From contig OY992536.1 in assembly GCA_963921195.1 (NCBI GenBank), positions 230,056,023 through 230,120,022 on the forward strand: a stretch of DNA of 64,000 bases, written 5' to 3'. Below the pieces are notes generated by a model. That model was not told the origin of the DNA. It ran no database searches and saw only the letters and a list, made by a program, of their open reading frames with translations. Made by a program: the position numbers and the translations under genes. Within the stretch, counting starts at the first letter, position 1. Each line of letters opens with the position of its first letter. This DNA is from Pegoplata infirma. Taxonomy: Eukaryota; Arthropoda; Insecta; Diptera; Anthomyiidae. Positions 1 to 10,900 of this stretch are shown here, piece by piece.

Positions 1-270
1 TATTTTGTGTATACGTGCATTCACTCAGAAATATTTTTACAGAAAAAAAAAACACTACACTCGAAAAAAATTTTACACTCAAAAAAAAAAAATTAGTAAT
101 TTTTTTTTTTTTTTTAAAATGACAAAAAAAGAGTTTTTTACTCAAAATAAAATATTTCTAATCAAAATTGTTAATTTTTTCACGTTAAAAAATGTACTAC
201 CCTTTAAAAAAAATGCATTGTGGAGGGTATTCATAGATTCGGCAAAGTCGAATTTAACTTTTCTACTTGT
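1..270 (-). mobile_element. HLE-C Helitron-like element, terminal fragment
   Basis: Read on the minus strand this begins ACAAGTAGAAAAGTTAAATT, then a TTCGACTTTGCCGAA-like hairpin and GAATACCCTCCAC. The same order starts the longer copy at 46001. The T/A-rich stretch with repeated 'gagtgtaaaattttt' phrases that follows in that copy is also present here in reverse. The window edge truncates it. Calling it Helitron-like is an inference from the subterminal hairpin and the absence of TIRs. Confidence 0.6.
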
Positions 271-590
271 TTATTTTGTGGAGTCAAAATATATTTTTTT
301 GAATAACAAACTACAAAAACCGTACTTCTGTAAAATTATACGGAATAATCAGTCAAAAATAATTTAACTGATAAAAACATTTTTCCGTAAATTTTTGTAG
401 TTTATTGTTTTAACAACTGTATAAATCTTTATTTAGTTTTTTTAGTTTATTTAGTTTTTTTTGAAAAATAAACGATAAAACGTTTAAAACAACTTTACCG
501 AATAACTTTTAAAACAACCGTAAATAGTTACCGTAAAACTTTTCTAGGTGTAGTTTTCTTTGCTAAATGGTGGTTTACTTAACCAATATT
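271..590. other. A/T-rich stretch, no gene seen
   Basis: This stretch holds no supported gene. It contains a small imperfect inverted repeat, 'caaactacaaaaa' near 308 against 'tttttgtagttt' near 394, and several 'accgtaa' phrases. It may be the decayed beginning of the M1 MITE that ends at 863. Confidence 0.4.
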
Positions 591-863
591 TTACTAGAAA
601 CTCTGTAAATTAACAGTTTTTTTTGTCCAAATCATTTTACAGAGTTTTATAGTAAAATTACAGAGTTTTCTCTGAAAAAAAGCTTTCATATTTAACCAAA
701 ATTTTACTTTAAACTCTATAAATTAACATTTTTTTTCTGTCGAAATCATTTTACAGAGTTTTTTAGTAAAATTACAAGAAATGTTGTTAGCTGGAAAAGT
801 ATGGTGTACTCTGTCAAATTAGCAGAGTTTTTCCGTAATTTAACAGAGTTATTATTTTGAGTG
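590..863. mobile_element. M1 MITE, partial copy (Tc1/mariner-type termini)
   Basis: The right end reads TTTAACAGAGTTATTATTTTGAGTG followed by TA, matching the right end of the complete copy at 47502-48171. Repeated 'ctctgtaaattaaca' phrases inside are shared as well. The left terminus is not recognisable, so only the right half is supported. FB1 abuts directly on the right. Confidence 0.6.
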
Positions 864-868
864 TACAA

Positions 869-2835
869 ATTTTTTGTCCAGGAAGATCGTGGGATAACGA
901 TTATTACTATTTTTTTAAATTTTTTGAAAAAATTTTATTGTAATTTTTCAATCTTAAAATCATTTCTACTGCTCCAATTGTGCGTCATAGAGGGGTCCAA
1001 TGTCTAAGGGGGCTCCCACACAAAACGACATTTTTTAAAATTTGTTCCAACCGCTCTAACTGCCCAAATAGTGCCCTTACAGCAACAAAATGTATGACCG
1101 ACCCACAATATTTTTTTAGTCCAAACATTTTCTCTGAACACACCTACCCTCTATTTTTAAGTGTTAAGGCGGTCCCCATACAATTTTTTTTATTTTTTGT
1201 AAATTTGTTTTATTTAATCAGCTTCTACCGGTCCAATAGTGCGTCCGAGAGGGGTCATTAGTGAGACCGACCCCCATTTATTTTTACCCTACAACATTTT
1301 TTTAAAATTTACCTACGCCCTATCTCCACTCCCTAAGTAGGCTCCCATACAAATAACAGTTGGAGCAAATTTTATAATTTGGCCTGGAATGGCCTGGATT
1401 TTCCAGTTATTTGAAGTCTGATCCAGTTTCCAGTTAAAACATAATTTATCCAGTTGAAAAAGGATTTCTTTCTTTAACAATTATTTTTTTTATTAAATAT
1501 TTTTTACAATTTTTTGGGACTATTTTTTGAATAAAACATTAATCAAAAATACAACATAAATGCATCTTTTAAAATACGGTAAATGTGCTCTTTTTGCTGC
1601 ATTTTCTCTAATTTTTTACAACTTCTTCGAGAATCTTCGCCAGTCTATCGTTAATTTCGGCACGAATGTTTTCCTTGAGCTCGTCGATGATTTAAGGATT
1701 CTTGGCGTACATTTTTCTTTTAAAATGACCCCACAAAAAAATGTGTCTGGATGGGTCAAATCTGCAAATGGTGGTCAGATGTTGTCGCCCTTTTTGACTT
1801 CGCACGCCCGGGAAATTTTAACGGTCCTCCCAGATTTCCAGATTTGACCACTTTGGCATTAATTTTGTGTTATTTAAAAAAAAATAGCGAGCTAAACATC
1901 AGCATTTCGAGATGCTCGAAGAAGTAATAGAAACGCTTAAAAAAGGCACATTTTGGCAAATAGAGACGGCCATTTAGTTCAAAATAAAAATGTGTTTTTC
2001 ACACATATGAAAATCGGTTGATTTTTTTTTCAAATTATTAAAAAAAAAATATGTATGGGTCCAGTTACTTTTTCAAAATTTTCCATTGTCCAGTTCTTTG
2101 ACTTTTAGTATCTGGCAACCCTAATTGGACCGGTAGAAGCTGATTAAATAAAACAAATTTACAAAAAATAAAAAAAATTGTATGGGGACCACCTAAAAAA
2201 TTAGAGATAGAGGGTAGGTGTGTTCAGAAAAAATTTTTGAACTAAAACAATATTGTGGGTCGGTCATACATTTTGTTGGTCTAAGGACAATATTAGGGCA
2301 TTTAGAGCGGTTGGAGCAAATTTAAAAAAATTTCGTTATGTGTGGGAGCCCCCTTTGAAATTGGAGATAGGGTATTAATTTGTTCCAAAGAAATGTTAAG
2401 ACGTAAAAATTAATGGGGGTCGGTGTTATAAATGACCCCGCTATGAAGCACTATGAGCTATGAGCAGTAGAAATGATTTTAAGATATGAAAATTAAATAA
2501 CATTTTTTCAAAAAATTTTAAAAAATAGTAATAATTGTTATCCCACGATCCTCCTGGGCAAAAAATTTTAAGAATCGATAGAAGTTTTACACAAAAAAAT
2601 TTCAAAAAAATCGAAGAGTACAAACATTTTTAAAAATGAGATTTAAATTTTAAAACTTAAAAATCGCATTCTAGATCGCTTTTAAGAATTTTTTGGAATT
2701 CTTAAAAGCGCTCTAGTATGCGATTTTTAAGTTTTAAAATTTAAATCTCATTTTTGAAAATGTTTGTACTCTTCGATTTTTTTGAAATTTTTTTGTGTAA
2801 AACTTCTATCGATTCTTAAAAAACAAAAATTTTGA
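869..2835. mobile_element. FB1, giant foldback (hairpin) element
   Basis: Bases 871-1237 are an imperfect inverted repeat of 2123-2560. Shared landmarks include the CGTGGGATAACG/CGTTATCCCACG pair and AGCTTCTACCGGTCCAAT with its reverse complement. The right arm also holds a subunit related to 1236-1350, so the arms are built of repeated modules. A second, nearly perfect hairpin follows: 2563-2693 pairs with 2694-2823 around GAATTTTTTGGAATTC. The central spacer at about 1372-2115 contains a run of 'ccagtt' phrases and ends near GGCAACCCTAA. No protein-coding capacity is seen. The mobilising enzyme is unknown. Confidence 0.75.
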
Positions 2836-3039
2836 AAAAAAGATTGAAATTTGGACTATTATTGAAGAAGTTATGAGGAAAATAAGTTTGAGTAAAGGAA
2901 CAAACTACCAATTTTTAAAAATTCGATATCTTTTGAACGGGTCATCAAAAAAATCTGAAAATTTACTACGAAGGAGTTTTCGAAGGGTTCTTAAAACTGT
3001 AAACAAATTGGGAAAATCTAAAAAAAAAATTTCCAAAAT
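2836..3039. other. Unassigned A-rich stretch between FB1 and HLE-A
   Basis: A 66-codon frame runs through here, but its composition is lysine-rich translation of A-rich DNA and it has no recognisable motif. The phrase 'cgatatcttttgaacggg' resembles the 'gatatctcgaaaaccgtt' phrase that recurs in other repeats of the window. Confidence 0.3.
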
Positions 3040-3665
3040 GCCCCATATATTATTGATCAATGATCAATTCTAAGACATTCTAGCGATGTCCGTCCGTCCG
3101 TCTGTCCGTCTGTAGAGGACACGATACAGTCCAAAATAATAGAGCTAATCTTCCGAAGTTTGGCACGAATATGTCTTATGGTCATAGGCTGGTTAATTTC
3201 GGAAATAGGCAAAATCGGCCCAAGGAGAAAAATGTTCCCCTTGGAAAACTAAACCGACCTCAGAAAAAGGCAATTTTGCAGGGTTTTTGTACTTTTGTTA
3301 AGCAAATCCAACATTTTTATGTCAGAGAAAGCTCAAAACCCTGCATGGATAAGAAAAAAAAGTTTGACCCGCCGACATTTGTGGGCTTGGATATAAAAAA
3401 TGTGTTGTAATGATGATTAATATGATAAAATTATTGCAAGAATCATAATAAATACATTTGATAACATCTATCGCAAGGGGAAGGTGTCCCCCAACGTCTC
3501 CCACCAAACCCCCTCCTCCAAAAAAAAAAAAAAACGCGCCTGATTTTTTTTTTATATATTTTACTCTCACTTGTTACTTTTAAAACTTACGGTTCAAAAA
3601 GTTTTGTCCACGTTTTTATGGATTCGTCCATGTCGAATATAACTTTTTACATCTTTTATTTTAAT
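3040..3665 (-). mobile_element. HLE-A Helitron-like element, partial
   Basis: The sequence aligns by eye with the complete HLE-A copies: 'attgatcaatgatcaattctaagacattctagcgatgtcc', then (GTCC)n-type tracts at 3088-3112, then GACACGATACAGTCCAAAAT, then the 'ggacgaggggaaaaaagttcccc' module. It ends in a decayed copy of the terminal hairpin near 3620-3655. The outermost 'TATACCCTCC' end is missing. Confidence 0.7.
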
Positions 3666-4780
3666 GACTAAAATTTTATTCATTGCATAAAATGTCAATA
3701 CTGCTATTCATATGAACACAACTGTAATTTTTCGATTATTTTCTTGTCTTATTAAATAATTTAAAATTTTCTTCTATAAACTTTAGTGATCGCCATAACA
3801 AAAAATCCTTAAGAAATTAAAACAAAAAGTTAAATTAAAAAAAAATTAAACCTTTTTAAACTAAAGTTCTTGTGTAAAAAAAAAATTAATAACTTTTTCC
3901 CAATTAAAACATACAACAAAAAATATACAAAAATCATACCAAAAAAAAAATTTAATAACATACGTAATAACAACTAAAAATAAATAAATAATTTAAAAAA
4001 AAAAAAAAAACATAAATAACCGTGCTAAAAGAAAATTAACAACAAACAAAAAATCCATAATAAATATTACGTCAAAAGAAAGTACGCAAAACAAGAAATT
4101 AAAAAAAAAAATAAAAATAAAAGCAGTGTTGTAGTAGAATAGACGACCCCAGACAACAACATAATTAAACAAATACCAACCAACATTCATCAAAATCTAA
4201 AATACAACACTCACTCAAAATCCACTTGTTTGTGTGTTGTATTGCAAACCCTCCAAAAAAATATTAACAAAAATAAAATATAAAATAAATAATAATAACA
4301 AAACAAAAATTTAAGAACAACAAAATAACGCACAATATTTCTTTTTTTTTTACACACCAAAAAAAAAAGAAAAATAATAAAAACATAAAAAAAAAATAAA
4401 AAAATAATAAAAAAAAAATTAAGATCAATAACATCATCATCCATTATTGATATTATTATTGTTTAAATCAAGCTACATTGTTGTATTGAAAAAGAAGAAT
4501 TAAAAAACAAAAAAAAAAAAAAAAAGATAGGCGTTCATTGGTTTCCAAAAATATTTTTAATTGAAAAAAATATTTTTTTTGTTTTTTGGGTAAGTTACTG
4601 TTATTTTACTACAAATATATAATTAATTAATTTTTAACGGTATTTATTATTTATATGTTAACTAAATGTATGTAAATATTAAACAGGTTTATGATTTAAA
4701 AAAAAAAAATAATTAATAAGAATATTAACTTTTGAATTCTTAAGTTAAGTACCCTCCAGGAAAAGTATGTCTCTTGATCC
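3666..4780. other. Very A/T-rich, A-tract-dense DNA, no gene
   Basis: Long A runs dominate, especially at about 3980-4540. The frames here translate to phenylalanine/tyrosine/isoleucine-rich or lysine/asparagine-rich strings, which is what poly-A/T DNA produces. I see no TIR, tandem array or coding motif. Confidence 0.6.
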
Positions 4781-4789
4781 GAACTCATC

Positions 4790-5830
4790 TATTCCGTGTA
4801 GAGTTTTTCTTTTCCCGGACTTTTTCATTTCCCGGGAAAGAGGGATTTATTTTTAAATTTCCCGGGATCCCGGGAATTCCCGCAAAAACTAAAAACTCAA
4901 TTTTTTTTTTCAAAAAAATATATAAAAAACTTTATAAATGCGATTACACTATTTATAACGTTTATTAACACCATAAAAATCTTATTTAGTACCTTTCAAA
5001 CAAAAAAAAAAAAAATAAGTTTCGAGAAAAAAGTAATAATTTTGTTACCCAGTTTTTATAAAAAAATTTCCCAAATATGTCAAAGTCTTTTAAAAATATA
5101 TTTAAGGGAATATGTTATTTCACATCGCTTTAGGAATTTCTCAATTATGTCTCTGAATCTGAATGTAACTGTTTCAGAGAAATGAAATTATAAGAAAATT
5201 TACCCCAAAAAATTATTTCTAAAAGAAAGACCCGTTAATTTCAGAGTCATTCCTTACATTTTATATTAATTTATCGCTTTAAAAAGAATTATGCCCAGAG
5301 ACATAAATATTTTCTATAGAAACAAATAATCATACTGCAAATTTTTCTAATGCAGGTCTCGGAAAGAAAATTTCCCAGCATCTGAAAAAAGTATCAGGTT
5401 CTGATAATTATATCCTATCGAAGATTTAGATATTGTGAGGATTTTTTCGTTTCGTAAGTCTCAGATTTTATGAAATTTTTTAGTTAGAAGGGGTCTCTTG
5501 GAAAACTTTTTGGGCCCTCCTGGCCCCTGCGTAAGTTTCTGCCATCAATTATCAAGAATTTTAATAAAATCTCTAAGAAATCACATACAAAATAATCAAT
5601 AGATGTCTAAATATCAACAATTTCAAAGAAACGAAAATTCCCGGGAATTCCCGCTCTATTTTCCCAAGTGTCAAACAAAACTTAAAAATGTTCTAAGTCT
5701 CAGATACATTTTTTTGCGTAAATTTATAAAAAAAAATCAAAAAACTTTGAAAAATTTTCCAAATCCCAAAAAATTTTTTGAAAACATTTCGAGTAGGTTT
5801 ATTCTAGCTCGAGGTCATTATTTCCTTTAC
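4790..5830. repeat. Repeat L with CCCGGGAATTCCCG-rich flanks
   Basis: GC-rich palindromic phrases built on CCCGGGATCCCGGGAATTCC occur at 4811-4882, and CCCGGGAATTCCCG recurs at 5640-5653. Between them lie many diverged 'tctcagaatctgaga'-like phrases (about 5130-5480), also dense at 51590-51970. The phrase 'tctagctcgaggt' near 5802 recurs near 51511, linking the two regions. Probably an old MITE-like repeat; the termini were not resolved. Confidence 0.4.
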
Positions 5831-5975
5831 TAATTAAAACTATGATATTCTCATAAAAAAATTGTTAAGAAAATTATTTTTCTGTTTTAAATTTATTTAT
5901 GTTGGTCATTTTATTGCAAGACTTAATCGACACGTGTTTCGGGATTTGTAAGATCGTAAATATCGGAAACGAGTC
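5786..5975 (+). repeat. Repeat J, copy 1
   Basis: About 170 bp matches 56735-56872 in the same orientation. The most conserved block is GCAAGACTTAATCGACACGT followed by GTTTCGG at 5917-5943, preceded by 'gttttaaatttatttatgttggt'. Substitutions between the copies suggest an old dispersed repeat. No coding motif is seen. Confidence 0.6.
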
Positions 5976-6280
5976 GTAAATCACTGCAGCCTACTATTCA
6001 TATATAAAAAATCTCTTAATGATAACACATCTCAACACAGAAAAAAATATGGAAGAAACAAATTTGATTAATCACTTGTTTAAATTAAGAAACAAAAATT
6101 GAGTAGTTTTTTAATTGACGCAATTAAAAATTTACTTAAAAATTTTAAAAACAATTTAAGTAAATAATTTAATAAAAATTTAAATTTAATTTAATTTTTA
6201 GTTTTTTGAATTCTCGTTTAGTTTATAGTTTTTTGTGTATGTATATGAAAGTTTGTAATCGTCTTTATAAAATTTTCCTA

Positions 6281-6526
6281 CACAGAGAAAAATAAATTTC
6301 GAACTGAATTTTTCAGTTGTATCAACTCAAAATTCGGTTGCCACTACTATATTTCGCTGTAACAAACAAATTTTGTAGTTGTTTCAATTAAAACACAGTT
6401 GTATCAACAAAAGTCATTTGTATCTACCGATATTCAGTTGTTACAACCTTAATAAAAATGCATCAACCGAATTTTTGTTGCAATAACTAAATTTCAGTTG
6501 GAAATTAGCAAATTTATTTGTGTGAG
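6281..6526. mobile_element. M3 MITE nested in M2, TA target duplication
   Basis: M3 starts CACAGAGAAAAATAAATTTC and ends near AAATTTATTTGTGTGAG, with TA on both sides (6279-6280 and 6527-6528). Inside are repeated 'cagttgtatcaac' phrases in both orientations. The uninterrupted site is visible on the minus strand of M2 copy 3 at about 40014-40031 (attttccTAtgtctt), which supports the boundaries. Confidence 0.65.
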
Positions 6527-6544
6527 TATGTTTTTGCGACACAA

Positions 6545-7150
6545 ATATGTCGTCGCCTTATTATTGTTTTGCTCCATACGCCATTTTTGAAAAAAATGAG
6601 TAAGGAATTTAATATATATAATGTAAATATCCTCTTTCTTATTCCGAAGACCGTTTTTTAAAATCTGTTTTTAAATTTGAGATATCCAGCAATTCCTAGG
6701 AAAAAACACACAATTTTGACGTTTTTTGAAAATTTTGCGTTGTAGAAAAGGCTCTAGATTATTTAAAAATTACCGGATCGTGCATATTTTTGGAATGAAG
6801 ATTAATTATGTTGGTGCTATTCAACGTACTAAATTTTAATACCGTAACTTGAATATATAAGTGTTCAACCTGAATATATAAGTGTTCGAAATACCCAGTT
6901 TTATCGATCTAGCTCTTTTTGTTTCATTGTTATTTTCATTGCAAAATTGGATATGGAGCATAATACCATAAAATCTTATTTTCGTAAATGCTTAAAATCT
7001 TTTGATCTATTGTATGCAAGAGTCTGAAAAATTAAAACTTTGTTTACAATATATGTAGCAACAAATGGTAAACATTAAAACAAAATCCATCGATTACTTT
7101 TCGAGAAAATTTGTGGTAAACCTATTTTATCGTTTTTCTCGAAACCGAGT
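6545..7150. other. Unassigned insert within M2 copy 1
   Basis: This stretch has no counterpart in M2 copies 2-4, so it is probably a further insertion. It includes a short direct repeat, 'gaatatataagtgttc', near 6851 and 6872. No gene or terminal repeat was recognised. Confidence 0.4.
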
Positions 7151-7369
7151 TGATAATTTTGAGTAAATTTTTAATTGTGTCAATTAAAAATTTACTCAAA
7201 TCTTTTTTCAAACATTTAATAAATTTTTATTAAAAATTTATTCAATATTATTAAATCGTTAACTGGTGCAAAATTTATTAATTTTTTACTCAATAGTATT
7301 AAAAATTTACTCTAATTTTTTTTATTTTTTTCTGTGAACAAGAAAATGCGTATTGGATTCTGGTTAGTT

Positions 7370-8650
7370 ATTTGGATAGTGTCTGTTGCGCTGATTCCAA
7401 ATCCAGAGCCCAAATTTGTCTATCACGTCAGAATTTTGAGTAATTCGCGGTTAAAGTACCGAAAAAGGGCATTTTTGACCCCTTTTAAAAGCTTATAAAA
7501 TAAAATCCTGATATGCAAATGACTTGGTATAAAGCTCATTCGAAAGCCTGTAATTTTCTCTTAAAGATAAGATAAAATGTTGTAAAAATTTAATTTTCTA
7601 AAATGGTAAAAAAATCATTAGCAAAAAACCTTACATTTTTTCAATATTTAGTTTATTTACACAGTGTTTTTTAACAAATTTCCACACAGAAAAAAATACG
7701 GAGGAAACAAATTTGAGTAATCACTTGTTTAATTTTTAAAAAAAAAATTGAGTAATTTTTTAATTGACGCAATTAAAAATTTACTCAAAAATTGAAAATA
7801 AAATTTGAGTAAATAATTTAATACAAATTTAATATTTTTTTTATTTATTTTTTTTTCACTTGGTGTTTTGAATTCTCATTTAGTTTATTGTTTTTTGTAT
7901 ATGTATATGAAAGTTTGAAATCATCTTTATAAAATTTTACTTTGTCTTGAAGACATAAGTATAGTTGGTAAAGTTTGTAAAAGCAATTTTTTTGGAAAAA
8001 AAATTAGAAACTTTTTAAACTTTTTAAAAAAATAATTTGATACATTTTGAGTAAATTTTGAGTAAATTTTTACTTGACACAATTAAAAAGTTACTTAAAA
8101 ATATTAAAAAATTTTAAGTAAAGATTTAATTGTGTGAATTAATAATTTACTCAAATTTTTTATTAAGCATTTAATAATTTTTTATTAAAAGTTTACTCAA
8201 TACTATTAAATCGTTTACTGGTGGAAAATTGAGTAATTTTTTACTCAATAGTATTAAAAATTTACTCAAAATTTTTTTTTATTTTTTTCTGTGCATACAA
8301 ATTCATACGTAAATTTTAAAGTTAAAGCACTTGTGGCTAATGATTTTTTACCATTTTAGAAAATTAAATTTCAAGAATATTGATCTTGTCTGAAAGGGAA
8401 AATTACACACTTTCGAATGAGTTTGATTCCAAATCATTTGCATGTCAGGATCTTATTTTATTGGCGTTCAAAAATGGTCAAAATGGGCATTTTTTGACAC
8501 TTTAACCGCGATTTGCTCAAAATTGTGACGTGATAGAAAAATTAGAGTGACCGTTTTGGAATCGAGGCACCAAACCCTATCAACTTTTTTTGGTTTCATC
8601 CAAAACGCAGCGACAAACCTCAGATTTGTAGAGCGGTGTTATTCAATTTC
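7370..8650. mobile_element. FB2 foldback, copy 1, split by M2
   Basis: The left arm (7370-7640) pairs with the right arm (8335-8650). Landmarks are GCTGATTCCAAATC, 'ctatcacgtcagaattttgag', the 'attcgcggtt' block and 'attttctaaaatggtaaaaaaatcattagc' with their reverse complements. The right terminus TAGAGCGGTGTTATT is the same family end as ACACCGCTCAAC at 53707. M2 copy 2 sits in the loop. No coding motif is seen. Confidence 0.65.
7685..8293. mobile_element. M2 MITE copy 2, complete
   Basis: CACAGAAAAAAATACGG at the left and ATTTTTTTCTGTG at the right form the TIRs. Internal modules alternate sense and antisense versions of 'gagtaaatttttaattgacacaattaaaa'. CA dinucleotides flank both ends, possibly a variant of the TA duplication seen at copy 4. 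It lies in the loop of FB2 copy 1 and so is younger than it. Confidence 0.75.
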
Positions 8651-9230
8651 AACTTCGAAGGAAAACGTGATCAACAAAATACTAAAATTGATTTCATGTG
8701 ATTCGGAAATTTTCATGTGAATTGAAAAGTTGTGAAAGACCGAACAGATGCCTTAAAAATAGATTTCACGTTGATTTAATATACAATACTATAAAATTGC
8801 TTGTAAAAAGTAAGTTCGAGTTTGGAATAATTCAATTCGTTTTGAATGAGTTAAAAAAAAAATCATTAAATCTAATTCTGAAGCCAATAATGTCTTTAGT
8901 GAAATTTAGGGGCATGTCACAGACTCAATTCCGTTCGGATTTGAAAAAAGTGGTTTACTCGTAAAACACAAAACGAATATTATTTTTTTCGGAATGAAAT
9001 CACTTTCAAAAATCAAAGCGGAATTGAATTGCATAAAAGTGGTTTCATTCCGAAAAAAAATATTCTCTTGGCGTTTTACGAGTAAACCACTTTTTTCAAA
9101 TCCGAACGGAATTGAATCTGTGACATGCCCCTTAATGGCGGTTCTTTTCTAAGATCATATTAACCCTCTATATTCCATTTTAGGGGTAATTTTTTCAAAT
9201 AATATTTTGTTTGTGTTCATATTGACCGTT
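8651..9230. mobile_element. FB4-type arm fragment carrying a Harbinger-like MITE
   Basis: The flanks of the MITE at 8909 read 'aatctaattctgaagccaataatgtctttagtgaaattta' and 'atggcggttcttttctaagatcatattaaccctctat'. The same phrases occur in FB4 near 18596-18690, 18880-18960 and, inverted, near 19560-19650. The 88-codon frame at 8698-8964 crosses both elements and is not a gene. Confidence 0.6.
8909..9131. mobile_element. PIF/Harbinger-like MITE with TTA duplication
   Basis: The 223-bp element has long near-perfect inverted arms starting GGGGCATGTCACAGA and ending TCTGTGACATGCCCC. TTA occurs on both sides (8906-8908 and 9132-9134). Pairing continues for about 90 bases through CGTTCGGATTTGAAAAAAGT and GTTTTACGAGTAAACCACTT. 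A 3-bp TTA duplication plus G-rich termini fits PIF/Harbinger. The empty site is seen in FB4 arms. Confidence 0.75.
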
Positions 9231-9236
9231 ACCTGT

Positions 9237-9260
9237 TCCGACTCCGACTCCGACTCCGAT
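9237..9260 (+). repeat. Short CCGACT hexanucleotide microsatellite
   Basis: Four tandem units of about TCCGAC occur here, the only such G+C-rich microsatellite nearby. Confidence 0.7.
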
Positions 9261-9780
9261 GCTAAGCGAAATCGAAAAAAATAATTATCACTTAAAATTT
9301 AAATTTCCGTAAACCACGGAAATTTATTTGAATTCGGCTGACACAATTAAACTGTTTTCTCTGTGTACAGAAGATGTTTTTAGTAAATTTTAAAAACCGG
9401 GCTCGTATTCCTTAATCTAGTGATCTGCTACACATTAGATGTCTTTGGAAGTTGTAATTACTTGGCTGATTTTAAACGAGTTTGGGTTTTAGTACCTTAT
9501 TAGAGATACATTTTAGTCCAAATCACAATTCTGGAACCAGTTGAAGTCAAACTTAATTCAAAATATCGAAAAAAAAAAAAAATTATGGCCGATGCGACAC
9601 GCCTTACCCATGTCCGATTATCCTAAAACTTTGTGAGATATTTTTTACTGGTCAAAATTAATCGAAATTTTTTTTTTTTTTAAAAACTCGCAATTTTAAA
9701 AAATTGATTATTCAAAACTAATTTGGACTAAATGGCAGAAAATTAGTGTGCAAGGTACATTTAATACGAACTCACATATG
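9261..9780. other. Unassigned stretch, no gene
   Basis: The base composition is mixed and less A/T-rich than the flanks. I found no coding frame, TIR or tandem array. It ends where the FB3 hairpin begins. Confidence 0.4.
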
Positions 9781-9781
9781 A

Positions 9782-10900
9782 GGCATTCCACACCAAATGT
9801 CCAGCGAAAAAAACACGTGTACTGTAAACTTCTGAATAAGTTGTATGGATAGCCCTATATGGAACTTAGAAAATTGCGTTTTTAGTTTTTCAATTTTTCA
9901 AAAACTGGGCTTACGAGGCGTGGTCAAATTTTGAAAAAATTTGTGGCGAGTTGCCTTGATTAAATATTTATCACATTAAAACTGAATGCACCACAATTTT
10001 AAAAATTTACATTCTTATATAGTTTTGTATGGGCTATAGATTAAATTTTTTTTTTTTTTTGAAAATTTTCAGAGCCCGTTCTGAAATTTTTCATTTTTTA
10101 AAAAAGTAAATTTATCAAAAATCCGGCCACTATTTTTAAATTTTTTTTTTTAAGTTTAGATGTTTGTCCATTCACACAAAAAATTCCAAAACGCGTTTTT
10201 TGTTTTTTTCGAGAAAATCGCATTTGAATTTTAAATTTCATAACAATTTAGTAATTTGCTTGTATTTTCTTGTTTCAACAGAGCGTATGAGTAATATTTA
10301 TGCAATTAATAACACTCATTCGCAACGTTAAAACAAGAAAATACAAGCAAATTACAAAATTGTTATAAAATTTAAAATTCAAATGCGATTTCCTAAAAAA
10401 AAAAACGAAAAAACGCGTGTCAGAATTTTTTTGTGTGGATGGACAAACAATTAAACTTAAAAAAAAAGTGGCCGGATTTTTGATAAATTGACTTTTTTAA
10501 AAAATGGAAAATTTCCGAACAAGCTCTGACAATTTTCCAAAAAAAAAAAAAAAATTTAATCGATAGCCCATACAAAACTATATAAAAATGTAAATTTTTG
10601 AGATTGTGATGAATTCCGTTTTAATGTGATAAATATTTATTCAAGGCAACTTGCCACAAATTTTACCATTTTTCCAATATTTGACCACGCCTCCTAAGCC
10701 CAGTTGAAAATTAGAAAAACCAAAAACGCAATTTTCTTAGTTCCATATAGGGCTATTCAAATAACCTATGCAGAAATTTACGGGACATATGTTTTTCTGA
10801 CATTTGTTGTGGAATGGGTCATATATCAAAAAATGTGCGAAATCGAAGGGGGTGGTGTCTGAAACTGTGCGATTTGACATGGAATGCCCCATATATAATC
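9782..10900. mobile_element. FB3 foldback, two-armed copy
   Basis: Left arm landmarks (GGCATTCCACACCAAATGTC at 9782, AATTGCGTTTTTAGTTTTTC, GGCGTGGTCAAATTTT, 'atagatta' and GCATTTGAATTTTAAATTTC) recur as reverse complements at 10330-10825, in mirror order. The loop near 10275-10330 contains GAGCGTATGAGTAATATTTA. No protein motif is seen. A solo right arm of the same family lies at 30383-31005. Confidence 0.75.

Larger units (their letters stand above)
6036..7336. mobile_element. M2 MITE copy 1 (CACAGAAAAAAAT termini), interrupted
   Basis: The left end is CACAGAAAAAAATATGG and the right end is ATTTTTTTCTGTG. Both halves match M2 copy 2 (7685-8293), including 'gagtaattttttaattgacgcaattaaaaatttactcaa'-type modules. 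The copy is split first by M3 (6281-6526) and then by about 600 bp of unrelated DNA (about 6545-7150). Direct AA flanks replace the expected TA. Confidence 0.65.
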
